Positions 1 to 10,299 of a stretch of DNA of 64,000 bases are shown in pieces. The position numbers were made by a program, and so were the translations under genes. The DNA is from Rachicladosporium sp. CCFEE 5018. Taxonomy: Eukaryota; Ascomycota; Dothideomycetes; Cladosporiales; Cladosporiaceae. A model generated the notes under the pieces. It was not told where the DNA came from, ran no database searches, and was given only the letters and a program-made list of their open reading frames with translations. The stretch is from contig KZ111140.1 in assembly GCA_002077045.2 (NCBI GenBank), forward strand, positions 266,506-330,505, in the 5' to 3' direction. Each line of letters begins with the position of its first letter. Position 1 is the first letter of the stretch.

Positions 1-1508
1 TGATCGCCGTTCACAGTTCTCGAAGCCGGACAGCAGCACGACCAGTGTCGATTGTGATAGACGTGGAGGACGAGCAGACTGGTGAAGACGATATGCCCAC
101 GACCGGGGGCAAAGTCAGCCGCAAGCGAACAAGGCGATCCTCGTTCATCAGCTCTTCTCCACCGCGTGCTGAAGTGAGCGACGATGATGTTCAGATCATC
201 GAACGTCCGAGATCACAACGCACAGGCCCGGGGGAAAAGTCAGATGAGGTTGAAGATGAAGATGAAGACGATGACATTGTGCCCTTCACTCCAGGCCGCC
301 GCAAATCTAAGCCTTCGCGGCAACTCACCCAACAGGAACAGGAGGATCTACACGAGGACCTTGACTTCCTTGGACCTAGTAGCGATGTTGACGAGGGTCG
401 TAGTCACCGCGCACAAAGCTCACAGAAGAGCGCACGGCTGAAAGCACTGGAACGGCTCAAGCTCAAGCGGTCTAGCCAACGCGATCTGCAAGATATCTCC
501 GAAGATGATGCCGATGACGTCTTCGAAGATGAAGGAGATGGGTCGCCGGCCGAAGTGGACGATGACGATGACGGTCAAGGCGAGGAGGACGAAGAGGAAG
601 TGGTGTATGCTCCGACGAGCAGTCGTGCCATGTTCCACGCAGAGAAGGAGGATGAGGAGTTCCTCGTTGACGAGGGTGAAGAAGACGATCTCGGAATTCC
701 AGAAGGCATTCCACTGCAATTCACTCGCTACGCTTCGATGATGGCGAAGGAATTGTGGAAATTTGCTGTTGAGTGGCTTGTTCAGAAGAAGATAAATCCA
801 GCATTCCCTCAGATGCACGACGAGATCTATGAATTGGCCTTCCGAAAGCTTGACGATGAGGTCGCCGGACTAGTTGGCTCGAAGTTTGCATCCGCAGCCT
901 GGACGACTGATTTCACTCTCGCCTTCCGCTCTCGGCCTGCGATTGCTTACGACAGACTAGACCGCAACAAATCAGAGCACATGTTCAATGACAAGTGCGA
1001 CGCGTGCAACCGCACTGGGCACCCTGCTACATATCAGGTACAGTTCCAGGGAAAGCCCTACCATCGAGATACGTTGGACGACGTCGACAATGATGATGGC
1101 GACGATGAAGATGATAGCGGCGATGACGACTCAAGCTCCAGCTCAGACGACTTAGACGATACGCCAGACTATGACGCGAAGGGAAATGTAGTGATGCCGG
1201 CAAGTCATATCTGGTATGTTGGTAAGTTCTGCATGAACAATGCACGAACTGCGCATGCACTGCAGCATTGGCGACTGCACCTGTATCATTTTGTCTCGGA
1301 CTGGATTGAGCAAAGGTACAACTCAGCTGAGCAGCTCCGGAAGCGGGACAAGATGAGTGTGAGAAAGAAGCGCAAGTTGGCGAGGAGGATCAGTGACAGG
1401 ATGTCCGATGAGGGTCAGACGACAGCATTGTGGAAAGAGTTCAGGCATACATTGAGTGAGGCTGCTAATGCGAAGCAGCAAGGACGATTCAGCATGGAGT
1501 CGCCGTAA
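1..1508 (+). CDS. DUF4211 domain protein, left-arm copy (5' end outside window)
   Basis: The frame is already open at the window edge (first full codon at base 3), so the N-terminus lies upstream. What is visible is a long acidic, low-complexity stretch rich in Asp/Glu/Ser with basic patches, then a conserved C-terminal block. That block has a CDACNRTGHPATY segment, a PYHRDTLDD segment and an FCMNNARTAHALQHW segment, as in fungal DUF4211 proteins. The family is nuclear-looking and poorly characterised, so I claim no reaction. It is co-linear with the gene at 24955-27042 on the other strand, which gives the missing N-terminus of the mirror copy. No frameshift is seen in this part. It ends in TAA at 1506-1508. 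Confidence 0.85.
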   Translation, partial: IAVHSSRSRTAARPVSIVIDVEDEQTGEDDMPTTGGKVSRKRTRRSSFISSSPPRAEVSDDDVQIIERPRSQRTGPGEKSDEVEDEDEDDDIVPFTPGRRKSKPSRQLTQQEQEDLHEDLDFLGPSSDVDEGRSHRAQSSQKSARLKALERLKLKRSSQRDLQDISEDDADDVFEDEGDGSPAEVDDDDDGQGEEDEEEVVYAPTSSRAMFHAEKEDEEFLVDEGEEDDLGIPEGIPLQFTRYASMMAKELWKFAVEWLVQKKINPAFPQMHDEIYELAFRKLDDEVAGLVGSKFASAAWTTDFTLAFRSRPAIAYDRLDRNKSEHMFNDKCDACNRTGHPATYQVQFQGKPYHRDTLDDVDNDDGDDEDDSGDDDSSSSSDDLDDTPDYDAKGNVVMPASHIWYVGKFCMNNARTAHALQHWRLHLYHFVSDWIEQRYNSAEQLRKRDKMSVRKKRKLARRISDRMSDEGQTTALWKEFRHTLSEAANAKQQGRFSMESP

Positions 1509-2145
1509 ACCTACCTATGCCCCTACATCGCGGGCATCCAGAGCCTGCTTGTGCTCCGATCATGCGCGCCTGAGGATCCGAATCATCTGAGTCGTTCCGC
1601 GGAGAGCGAGTGAGAGGCAGTCTGCGAAAATATGAAACAGCGTCGTTGGCTTCACGCGTGCCGACCCTCAGCGAACTCATTGCCTCCAAGATGCACAGCA
1701 TCCCGGCTACAGGACCGGAGTTCACCCGACATCATGACAGCTCACCCTGTCAATCGACGTCGACATACACATGCGCATTATGCGCAGCATGGGGTTCTCA
1801 TACAATAGCTACTGCTTGCCAAGCGCCGAGACCTTGTCTTATCAGTCGACAGATAGGAGCTACTTGGAGCTCTTCCGACGTCAAGTCTTCTCACCAACAA
1901 ATGCATGCGACACCTCCACATTGGTCTCGAAACAGCAGGTAGAGCTCGTTGTGATGTCTGGTGAGTGCCGATCGTGTACTCCTCGAGAGATGGTACTTGC
2001 AGGTGTCTGGCTGGGCCAGTGCAACACGATGCCGTCTGACTATCTGGTGGCACTTGGTAGGTAAAGGTGCCAGTAGAGCCGTACGTATTCGCCTTCCACT
2101 CTCTCAGTCTCCTACTCCACTTCTTGTCGCCTTTGCTATCGCAAG
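1509..2145. other. intergenic, left arm
   Basis: This is the 3' flank of the DUF4211 gene and 5' flank of the MFS remnant. It matches the mirror interval 24313-24954 in patches, for example around 1780-1940. I see no RNA gene or further coding region. Confidence 0.6.
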
Positions 2146-4039
2146 ATGGCGACGTCAACCCCAGACCCGTTGTCAATCGCCACGGAGAAGCATGTACTTT
2201 CAGTTGATCTTGGGAAAGGCACCATCGTGACTGACGAAAAAGGGAGCGACTTTTCTGAGGGTGAGGTGGTCTTAGTGACCAAAGACAATGACGTGATCAA
2301 GGGGAGTGATTACACGCCGGAGCAGTACATTAGCTGACGCGGAAGATCGATCGTTCCCTGCTACCATTGATGGTACTTTCACCGCCTTTTTGAGCATGCA
2401 AGCTGCTGACGACAGTGCAGTGGTTCTGCTACGGCGTCCAACAGACAAACAAGACTTCGCTCGGCACCCAAGCCATCTTCGGCTTTCGTACGGACACTGG
2501 GTTGGTGGGTCAGCAGTACTCCTGGCTCACAACCATCTTCTACATCGCGTATCTTTGCGGCGAGTTTCCTTCGAACTTCCTCCTGCAGCGATGGAGCCTG
2601 TGCAAGTCACTCAGCATATACATGCTGCTTTGGGGTAAATTACAGTGGCTACTCAATGTACGCGCAGCAGACTGACGAGTTACCAGGTGTGTGCGTATTC
2701 TCCATCGCAGCAGCTCGGGACTGGGCTGATATCATGGCCATCCGCGCACTGCAAGGCTTCTTCGAATGCACCATCAGCCCTGGCTTCGTCCTCATGGTCG
2801 GCATCTGGTACCGGACGAAAGAACACTCTACTCGGGCACTGTTCTGGCAATCTGCAAATGCTGGCTCGGCATCATAGCTAATCTGGTCATGTACGGTATT
2901 GGTAGCTATGCGCAGAAAAACGGCGGCATTGCGCCATGGCGTGGCATCTCAATGTTCCTCGGGAGCTGCACTGTAGTACTCGCGCTGATCTGTTTCGCAC
3001 TACTGGGGAGCCCGAAAGGGGTCATCTGGCTGAACAAGGAGGAGAAGAGAATGGCTGCTGCGAGGATCCTGAGCAATGAAGTAGGACGGGATGTTACTGG
3101 AGTGAAGGAAACTTGGAGTCAAGTATGATTTCCGAGCCTACGAAAGAAGGTGTAAGGAGAGTACTGACATGCACATCAGGTCCCTGATGCCTTCGGAGAC
3201 CCACAACTCTGGTTCTGCTTGTTCAATGCATTTCTATCAAGCGTGCCCAATGGGTATTTTTACATCTGAGGTGTCTACTCCGGTCTACTGACGACTCGTA
3301 GTGCCTTCACTACTTTCGCTTCGATCATGTATAATTCGTTTGGCTTCACCCAACTCGAAGTGCTGCTTATCGACATCCCACGATCATGTAGGTAGTATGA
3401 AAGTGCCCACCATTGCATAGCTGACAGTTGTAGTGGTATCGCTACTCATCTTCCTTGGCGTCGGGCTGTACACAAGGAGAGTCCCCAATCGGCGAATGTA
3501 CGTGATGGCGGCAGCATGCATACCGCCTTTTGTCGGACTTCTTGGACTGGCCTTCCTGCCGAATCAGCCGGCGTATAAGTGGACGGAGTGGGGACTCTAC
3601 CTGATCACCGTCCCATTTGTTCTAGCTCTGGTCTTCGCGTGGACCCTGATTCCGTCGAATGTTGGTGGCAGGACGAAGAAGTGGATACTCCCCTGTCAAA
3701 GCCCTCGATGAAGCCCTGCTGACTGAGAAATTTAGAACTATCATCTCCTCCGTCACCTTCCTCGGCTACTGCGTGGCAAACATGGTCGAATATCAAATTT
3801 TCAAGTCCAAAGACGCCCCTCGCTATATCCCAGGCACTATCGGTGCAGTCATATGTCTCGGCATCGAGTTCGCCCTGATCTGCACATGGCGTGGGTACTA
3901 CGTCCGGATGTACCGTAAGCGGGATAAAGCTGCTAAGGAGAGCGGCGTGACGCCCGAGGAGCAGGGACGATTGGGAAGGGAGATGGGTGAGAACAATGTG
4001 ACAGATCTACAGAACCCGCACTTCAGGAATACGATGTGA
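2146..4039 (+). pseudogene. MFS transporter (Dal5/allantoate-permease type), left copy, frameshifted
   Basis: Fragments in consecutive frames give a major facilitator of the anion:cation symporter (Dal5-like) group: WFCYGVQQTNKTSLGTQ at the first membrane segment, a FFECTISPGFVL segment, a SIMYNSFGFTQLE segment and a long cytoplasmic tail with TPEEQGRLGREMGENN. Splice sites are still visible, including an intron at 3681-3735. Two lesions are clear against the mirror copy: one base lost near 2328-2335, just after the YTPEQY codons, causing a stop, and one base lost near 2862-2870, within NAG(F)G. The substrate cannot be told. The N-terminus alone (2146-2337) would give a soluble stub. It is probably a dead gene. 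Confidence 0.85.
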
Positions 4040-4719
4040 AGAGCGTTCGATCGTTGGAGTCTCTCTTGCTATGTGTAGCATTAACCAAGTGGCCATATGG
4101 AGCCTTCCAGCTGGGCAGGTGATAATGTACCGTGGCGAGACGCAACTCTGGTTGGTTGATACGAGAGCAAGCATTACTTGATCGTGTATAATTGTGCGAT
4201 ACATGTTCTGTGTCATGGAACGCTTGATTGGGGGTGATCATGTTTGTGTCGGCGTCGCTTGCCCAGCCAAATTATGTACCCCGGTTACTCCCCGCAATCG
4301 ACGGTACTGCATTGATGTGCAAGATCATCCGGATGTTAGTGACTGCGAAGCAGACCAATTACACCAATCGCTAAACACTATGATCCTCGGTCGGATAACC
4401 TAGAGCATAGGATCAGCTTCACTGCCGTACGCTTCACCCGTCATAAGCGTGTCTGAGGTGACTTCGAACCGAGTCCTCGATTCATCCGAGAGGTCATCGG
4501 ACGGCAAGCTGACCTGAGTATATTGCGGGAGCTGGTCCGCGATGTGCTCTACTTGTGACCTGACCTATCATGGAGGTCGAGTACTTGAGAGCCTCGGTGT
4601 CTGGTCCATGACGATTTCTACATGTAGGATATGTCAAATATTGTCTACCTTATGTTACTTGTTACTACCACATTTCCGACGCGCGAATACAACTCTGATT
4701 GTTGAGGTGTTATCCCGTC
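4040..4719. other. intergenic between MFS remnant and cutinase, left arm
   Basis: No coding region or RNA gene is seen. The sequence is well conserved with the mirror interval 21718-22402 and contains the 97-base block used to judge arm divergence. Confidence 0.6.
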
Positions 4720-5523
4720 ATGAAGCTACTCGCTGTACTTACGTCTGTGTCTCTGGCACTAGCCTTGCCGGCCGATCTGGAGAAGAGACAATACATTGCT
4801 AGCAACACCCAAAACCAGTTGACCGATGGCACGCCATGTCGCGCGATCACCGTCATCTTCGTACATAGTCTCCTCCTTCAGACCAATTCCATAGCTAACG
4901 CGAAGTCAGGCTCGTGGCACAACTGAGAGCGGCAATGTTGGCACGATCGTTGGACCGCCTTTCTTTCAAGCGCTGGCGAATTCGGTTGGCGCCGGTAAAG
5001 TAGCCGTACAAGGCGTGAGTCTTGCGTTCCCCGCATCATTGCGTGCGGAATAGATACTGACAGCCAGTCCAGGTTGACTATCCAGCTGATATCCCTGGCT
5101 TCAACGCGGGAGGTGATGCTGGCGGTAGCCGCTTGATGGCGAGTCTCGCTGCTCAGGCACAGTCTCGATGCCCTAAGACGAAGCTCACTCTATCGGGATA
5201 CTCGCAAGGTGCCCAGCTAGTGCATAACGCAGCCGCCATGCTCAGCAATAGCACGACGAAGTTCGTCAGCTCTGTGGTCGTAAGTCTGATTTCTCCAAGT
5301 GTTGGATGTGTTGAGTAATGCTGACGGAGGTACGTGGCAGGTTTTCGGCGACCCAGACGATGGCCAGCCAGTAGGTCGCATTCCGGCAAGCAAAGTCAAG
5401 ACCTACTGTAATGTTGGTGATGACATCTGCTTGGGTGGGAATGTTATCCTACCTCCTCACTTGACGTACGCGACCGATGCGGACGCGGCAGCTGCGTTCG
5501 TCAGGAGCAAGGCTGGCATTTGA
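4720..5523 (+). CDS. cutinase, left copy
   Basis: Secreted serine esterase of the cutinase family (CE5), expected to hydrolyse cutin or similar polyesters outside the cell. Exons 4720-4860, 4910-5014, 5073-5279 and 5341-5523 join in phase to 211 residues. The first 16 residues are a hydrophobic signal peptide ending ALP, followed by a LEKR Kex2-like site. The catalytic triad is visible: Ser126 in GYSQG, Asp178 in CNVGDDIC, His191 in LPPHLTY. ARGTTE (oxyanion region) is also present. An in-frame ATG lies 21 bases upstream, but the chosen ATG gives a proper signal peptide. The gene looks functional and has an intact mirror copy at 20917-21717. Confidence 0.93.
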
Positions 5524-5689
5524 TCAAGGAGTATGTCGTTGTATCTAAGGTTGTGGAACCAAAATCGGTTGCTAGTGTATTGACATTTTGTCCGATGAGC
5601 GACTGACATGTGTCGATGTGCCGAGTGGCGATGTGCTTCTTGATCGATCCATTGCAAAAGTATGCCGAATCGACGACGTGGTAGACGGC

Positions 5690-6039
5690 TCATCGTAACG
5701 GCTTTCGACTGCTCTCACCAATCGTCTCAGGCGGTGCTCCAGTCATGAGTCGATCCAGTCCCAGATCCTTCCAAGCAGGCTCGCGGACTTTCTGCGTGGC
5801 TCGCTGAATGCCGAATGCTGCATGCTGATCCGGCACCACGTCGTCCTCGTCATCTGGATTGATGGGCTGATGGTGAAGCGGTACCATAATCTCCTCGGCA
5901 GGTAGCTTGATGCGACTGAATTCCTCTAATAAGTCGGCATGGTGAGCCTGGTGGAGGTGTAGCGAGGTGAAGGATGAATCGCGGGACTGAGGCATCGTCA
6001 GTTAGACTTCAGAGCATCGAGCTACAGAAGACGTACCAT
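5690..6039 (-). CDS. small conserved protein of unknown function, left copy
   Basis: I do not recognise the family. The model is an ATG alone as first coding exon (6037-6039), a 50-base intron (5987-6036, GTACGT...CTAACTGAC...CTCAG), then 5690-5986, giving 99 residues. The mirror copy has the same structure, same intron length and a lost alternative ATG, which supports it. The protein is hydrophilic with no membrane segment: LLEEFSRIKLPAEEIMVPLH, an acidic NPDDEDDVVPDQ stretch, then a basic C-terminus. A start at 5993-5995 (101 residues) is the alternative. It is divergent from RPS29, with 289 bases between the two ATGs. Confidence 0.7.
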
Positions 6040-6328
6040 CGTGACTGGATGCTTGCTCTCGTCTTGTATTAATCCGGCGACGGCACCAGTGTGTGCATAA
6101 AATGCTCGACCATCACGTTCATGTTATCGCAGTCGCAATAGATACTAGCGACGGCTAATCCCGTCTTCCGTTCCGAGCCCCCACTTCGAGATCACGGCTT
6201 CACGAAATTGTTGCCAAGCCCGGCGAGCGTTCAAGACTACCTACCACGATACCGACGATTCCACCGCGCACATCTTGCACCAGCGACACCGAGCACCACA
6301 CAAACACCTCAACCCGAATACCGCAATC
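6040..6328. promoter_or_regulatory. shared divergent promoter, small gene / RPS29, left arm
   Basis: The 289 bases between two head-to-head start codons must hold both promoters. A short conserved block (GGGATTRGCC, near 6150) is also present in the right-arm counterpart (20121-20415), whereas the 80 bases next to the small gene have diverged strongly. No canonical TATA box is obvious. Confidence 0.5.
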
Positions 6329-6667
6329 ATGTCCCACGAATCCGTCTGGTACTCGCGCCCGCGCACCTACGGCAAGGGCTCCCGCGAATGGTGCGTACCA
6401 CTGCCAAAATTACACTAGAAAGAATCGGGAAGGGCAGGACGCATAGCGAATATCGAGAGGAATTTGAGGAAGAAACTGTGGGCTAATTAGTGATTCACAG
6501 CCGCGTCTGCACACACAAGGCTGGTCTCATTCGCAAATACGGCCTTAACATCTGCCGCCAGTGCTTCCGTGAGAAGTCCGCTGATATCGGTTTCGTCAAG
6601 GTGAGCGATGGGAATCCCTGGCAGATTTCGAGAGACGGGGCACTAACGCAGGATGCAGCACCGCTGA
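6329..6667 (+). CDS. RPS29: 40S ribosomal protein uS14 (RPS29), left copy
   Basis: Zinc-binding small-subunit protein of the head of the 40S ribosome. Exons 6329-6390, 6501-6600 and 6659-6667 join to 56 residues, the same length as yeast Rps29. The start MSHESVWYSRPRTYGKGSR and the segments GLIRKYGLNICRQCF and ADIGFVK are diagnostic, and four Cys form the zinc site (C-x2-C...C-x2-C). The last coding exon is only nine bases (His-Arg-stop), recognised because the same CACCGCTGA follows a CTAAC-type branch site and a GCAG acceptor in both copies. The peptide of the mirror copy at 19782-20120 appears identical. Confidence 0.95.
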
Positions 6668-8584
6668 GCAATGATGGAGGCGACGGGGAGAGCGGAGTCA
6701 GGAGGAGTCGGACTGTTCGCAATGGCTGTGGAAGAGCTAATGCCGAAGGCAGCGGATCGGCAGCACGCATCTCGGGGAATGGGCATGGAGCTTGGTGCGG
6801 AATCGATGCTACCGCACAAGGTCCTACCCAGATAGATCCAAACAACACCACGACACCCAAACTTGCCTCTTCACAATCTCTTACGTCTGCCACATGGCCC
6901 GTCTTCGTCGACCTAGAAGCGCAAAAGCTCTGGTCACACACACCCTTTCACTCTCCCCAATCACATGGGATCATAATGCGCTATCTAGGCCAGATTAACC
7001 TCTCACAGGACTGCCAAAGTGCCTCATTAGACATGACCCTGATACATGGCACAGGGTCTAGTCGACGACCTGCCACGACCTGTGGCGATGCCTCGTTCGA
7101 CTCGGAGCGACGATCGCTGAAAAGGCGAAAACGCGGTCTTCATGGGTGAGGAGTTGTGATTTTTTCGAGTACACTCTAGGTACCATTTGCGCAATGCCAC
7201 TACGAGCGAGCAGCGCACTTCAAGTCGAAAAAGCTTCGGCTGCTGCCAAAGCTCGACCGACATTTCCAGCTGTCAGGTGGATGGCAAGCGAAGCAGACCA
7301 CTCGAGAAGTCGATGCAACTGACACCAGTAATGTATACTACAGTTCACCGCGACAGTCAATCTTAATCACTGCTAACTAAGAGCGTCTAGAAGATGAAAC
7401 ACTCTCGCCGACAGCGTAGACACTGATATACTATCGGGGCGCCGCAGATCAGAGCACTACCCAGCACAAGGGATCGAGGAGAGGGCTGCTTATGCCGTCA
7501 CTCGCGTAGCCGTCCCGGATGCATGGCCGAAGTTTCGAAGAGGTAACGCGAATTTAGGCATAGATCCATGGTGAGCGTCTGCAAGAGTCAGTGGTTCAAA
7601 GCCAGCCAACGCAAAGGCATGTAGGTATTGCTAATCCTGCGAACCTCCTTGCGTCGGACCCGACTCCTGCAATACGTACGCAATCCAGTGTATCAAGTCC
7701 CGCAGCGCTGGTAACATCAGGTCTGATACAGTGGCGCTGTTGACATTCAATATGCTGTCGATGCGATTTAGAGCTTATAACATCGTGCCCTGACAGCCAT
7801 CGGATGCTTCGATCCGGAATGTTGATGACAATTTGCCTTTGCGATCTCCACAGCCACCAAGAAATGGCAATGGCTCTGACTCGCCGTCTAGAAAATGGTG
7901 GAGATGGGCCGTGTGGACGTGAGAGGTGTAGCCAAACCATAGGTGCAGCAATGAAATACCGCAGATCATCGGATATATGCACACCAGTACAAACCAAAAT
8001 GACGCTGCACGACAGTGATGCGCATTAAAGTGAAGACACGTGCTTTGATCCAGCAATCAAGATGCAATTGTCACGGTGAAGTGTGCGACCCTGGTATTAT
8101 GTCAATTCAATTTCGCGGGCGGACTGGACCAGCTGGACCGAGCTTGAAAAGCGCCAATGAACCCTGTCCCTTGGTCTGTGATCGCTCCTCCCTCAGCACG
8201 CAGTACAGCGTGACTGTCGACCAACAACTGCCACCCATCATACCCCCATCCCTACCTCTGTTGCCCACTCCGCTCCGCCCTGCTCACTATCAGCAGCAGA
8301 CTGCACCGCCGCCGCCACTCAACGCAGCTACCCCGTGCTGCCGCGCCTCACCGTGTTCTCCGCGCGCGCACGCCAGCCGGCGCCGCCGCACCAACACTGA
8401 CACGTCGGCCTGGGCGTTCCGCTGCCGGACGTCGCCTCCACTGCTGCTCCAGCTGTCACTCGTTTGCTCGACTGCAGCACGCAATATTACCGGCAACCTC
8501 ACGTCAGCTCTGCGTGCTTTGCAACTCCAGCTTTCAGGGCCCGCGACAAGCCATTGAAGCTTTCTCTGCAAAGCGCATTTCGGC
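6668..8584. other. arm end and intergenic before the G-beta gene
   Basis: Bases 6668-6900 still match the right arm. The remainder to about 8100 shows no convincing coding sequence on either strand. Bases 8180-8580 are pyrimidine-rich with CCGCCGCC runs, as expected of the 5' leader of the gene at 8585. Confidence 0.5.
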
Positions 8585-8984
8585 ATGGCGGACGCGGAAG
8601 GCATCCAGCAGAAGATACAGTTCGCGAGGCGGGATGCAGAGGCACTGAAGGACAGGATAAAGCGTAAGAAGGATGAGCTGGCCGATACTACGCGTGAGTG
8701 ATGGTGCTGCTGTTATGAGTGCACCACGCCAAGCTGACAAACACTACCACAGTGCGCGATGTTGCGCGACAACGTACAGAACAGCTACCGCGCCTGTCTA
8801 TGCGGACGAAACGGACGCTCAAAGGTCATCTCGCGAAGATCTACGCCATGCACTGGTCGACNNNNNNNNNNNNNNNNNNNNNNNNNNNNNNNNNNNNNNN
8901 NNNNNNNNNNNNNNNNNNNNNNNNNNNNNNNNNNNNNNNNNNNNNNNNNNNNNNNNNNNNNTGCAGCTCCGGATCTGGGCATGA
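8585..8984 (+). CDS. heterotrimeric G-protein beta subunit (interrupted by assembly gap)
   Basis: WD40 propeller protein that pairs with G-gamma at the plasma membrane and relays pheromone, nutrient and stress signals. Exon 1 (8585-8693) gives the N-terminal coiled coil, with RDAEALKDRIKRKKDELADT. After an intron (8694-8752), exon 2 gives RTLKGHLAKIYAMHWS, the start of blade 1, and then runs into the 100 Ns at 8862. Directly after the gap a short frame reads QLRIWA-stop (to 8984), which fits the end of the last WD repeat of G-beta. Most of the propeller is therefore hidden in a gap whose true size is unknown. This is not evidence of a truncated gene. The C-terminal part is less certain than the N-terminal part. 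Confidence 0.85.
8862..8961. other. assembly gap of exactly 100 N
   Basis: Exactly 100 Ns is the usual placeholder for a gap of unknown length. Flanking coding sequence suggests roughly 0.8-1 kb of G-beta coding sequence is missing. The gap lies in the loop of the inverted duplication. Confidence 0.97.
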
Positions 8985-10299
8985 TCTTCAACGCCAAGCT
9001 AAGCAGGTATGCCCAACGACTGTTGAGGCAGACCTCACGTCGTGCAAGGAGGCAGTATTCGGAACACTCTGGCGCTTGCTGTTGTTGCTGTTCGTTGCAC
9101 ACAGACGACTGACATGAACCTCCTACCTCTACATGTACGGTGTGGCGAATGAGCACGCGACGCAAGTCGATACCAGAAACTCACCTGTCTTGACTACTTC
9201 GGCGCACGACTTTCCTGGACCTCATCGGGCGATGGACAGAATGCTCATTCATGAGCTTCTGCGGACGAATAGCGCTCATGTGCCAATACTACTAATCTCC
9301 TTTTTCGATCACCTCAAACCGCCTGACTTTGGACCACATCAGGCGCAGACCTCTCCCTCGATTCACTTACTGTCAGCGTCAAGTCAAAGACACCACGACA
9401 GGGACCTACCAGGCGTCATCCACCCCGAGATTTTCCACCATAGAAGGGAAGCGGGCAGGAATGGTCAATTGTGCTACTTTGAATTGTACTGCGGGTGTGT
9501 GTTACATCTAGCTGGGAGAACTTCTGCACGCAGCTGTGCATGGGTGGGACTTTTGTGCTGCGATGGGTGGGCTAAGATAGCAGGATGGAGAGGCGAGGCA
9601 GGGTTTATATCCAGGACCCTCTTCTGAAATTGATGTTCTTTTTTTGACTGTCCGTACGATACATCGTCCACGGGCCAAGCCTTCCTTTGCAACAAACCAC
9701 TTCTATCGATCTGACACGCACAGGCCGTCGATTGTGATCCATGCCCGCCATTTGCGTGATGTACAGCACCGCTCTCCATGTAAGCTCGGTGCTGCTCGGG
9801 TACCTTGCATATGTCACCCACGGCCCGCAGTGACTAATGATGCACGAGCAGATTGACCCAAGGGCCGGCATGTTTCATCATCACGCTTCTTGAGATCTCA
9901 CGCCATACCCTTGTCTGCGGAAGTAGGGAGTCAGCAGCATGAGCCGAACGTTCGTTGATTGTAACCGATGAGGCGTGACTAGAGTCTCCACTTATCGAGG
10001 CGGTCTGGGTGGAAGTGAGATGGGACTTCATCTAAACTTCGGCCTTCTGTGCATACTGGCACGGGATATTTGCGGTGACTGACTTGGAGTACTCCTGGAG
10101 GGTGCATGCTTGGTATCTTGTAGGCGTTTGCCGGGGAGGGGCAACACCGTATTAGACAGCGAGGACGGGTGTTGACTGTTGAGCGTGCAGTACCTTGTCA
10201 GACTGTTTGCTACCTCAAGTTCATGACCGGAGCACCTTCTCCATTACCAGGTCTCCCTACACTACCACTTGCCCTTCGATCGTTGATCGTCCTGCCGAT
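8985..10299. other. intergenic between G-beta and phosducin-like genes
   Basis: No supported gene on either strand. Open frames here are short and show no recognisable domain. The last 130 bases carry an in-frame upstream extension of the phosducin-like frame (from 10195), which I treat as leader. Confidence 0.5.

Larger units (their letters stand above)
1..6900 (+). repeat. left arm of a large inverted duplication
   Basis: Gene order, strand, intron positions and much intergenic sequence match the reverse complement of about 19545-26456. In one non-coding block, 4127-4223 against the complement of 22216-22312, I count 10 mismatches in 97 bases and no indel; six are transitions. Similarity fades about 230 bases past the RPS29 stop, near 6900. 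The left end of the arm is outside the window. Confidence 0.93.

Noticed and set aside
6490..7149. 219-codon frame containing RPS29 exon 2
   Set aside because: Reads through the RPS29 second intron and 3' flank; only the exon part is real, as shown by the split nine-base last exon in both arms.
8015..8557. 180-codon frame upstream of G-beta
   Set aside because: Pro/Ser-rich translation of a pyrimidine-rich leader; no domain, and it lies where the 5' UTR of G-beta should be.
9133..9627. 164-codon frame after the gap
   Set aside because: No domain and no codon or homology signal; treated as 3' flank of G-beta.
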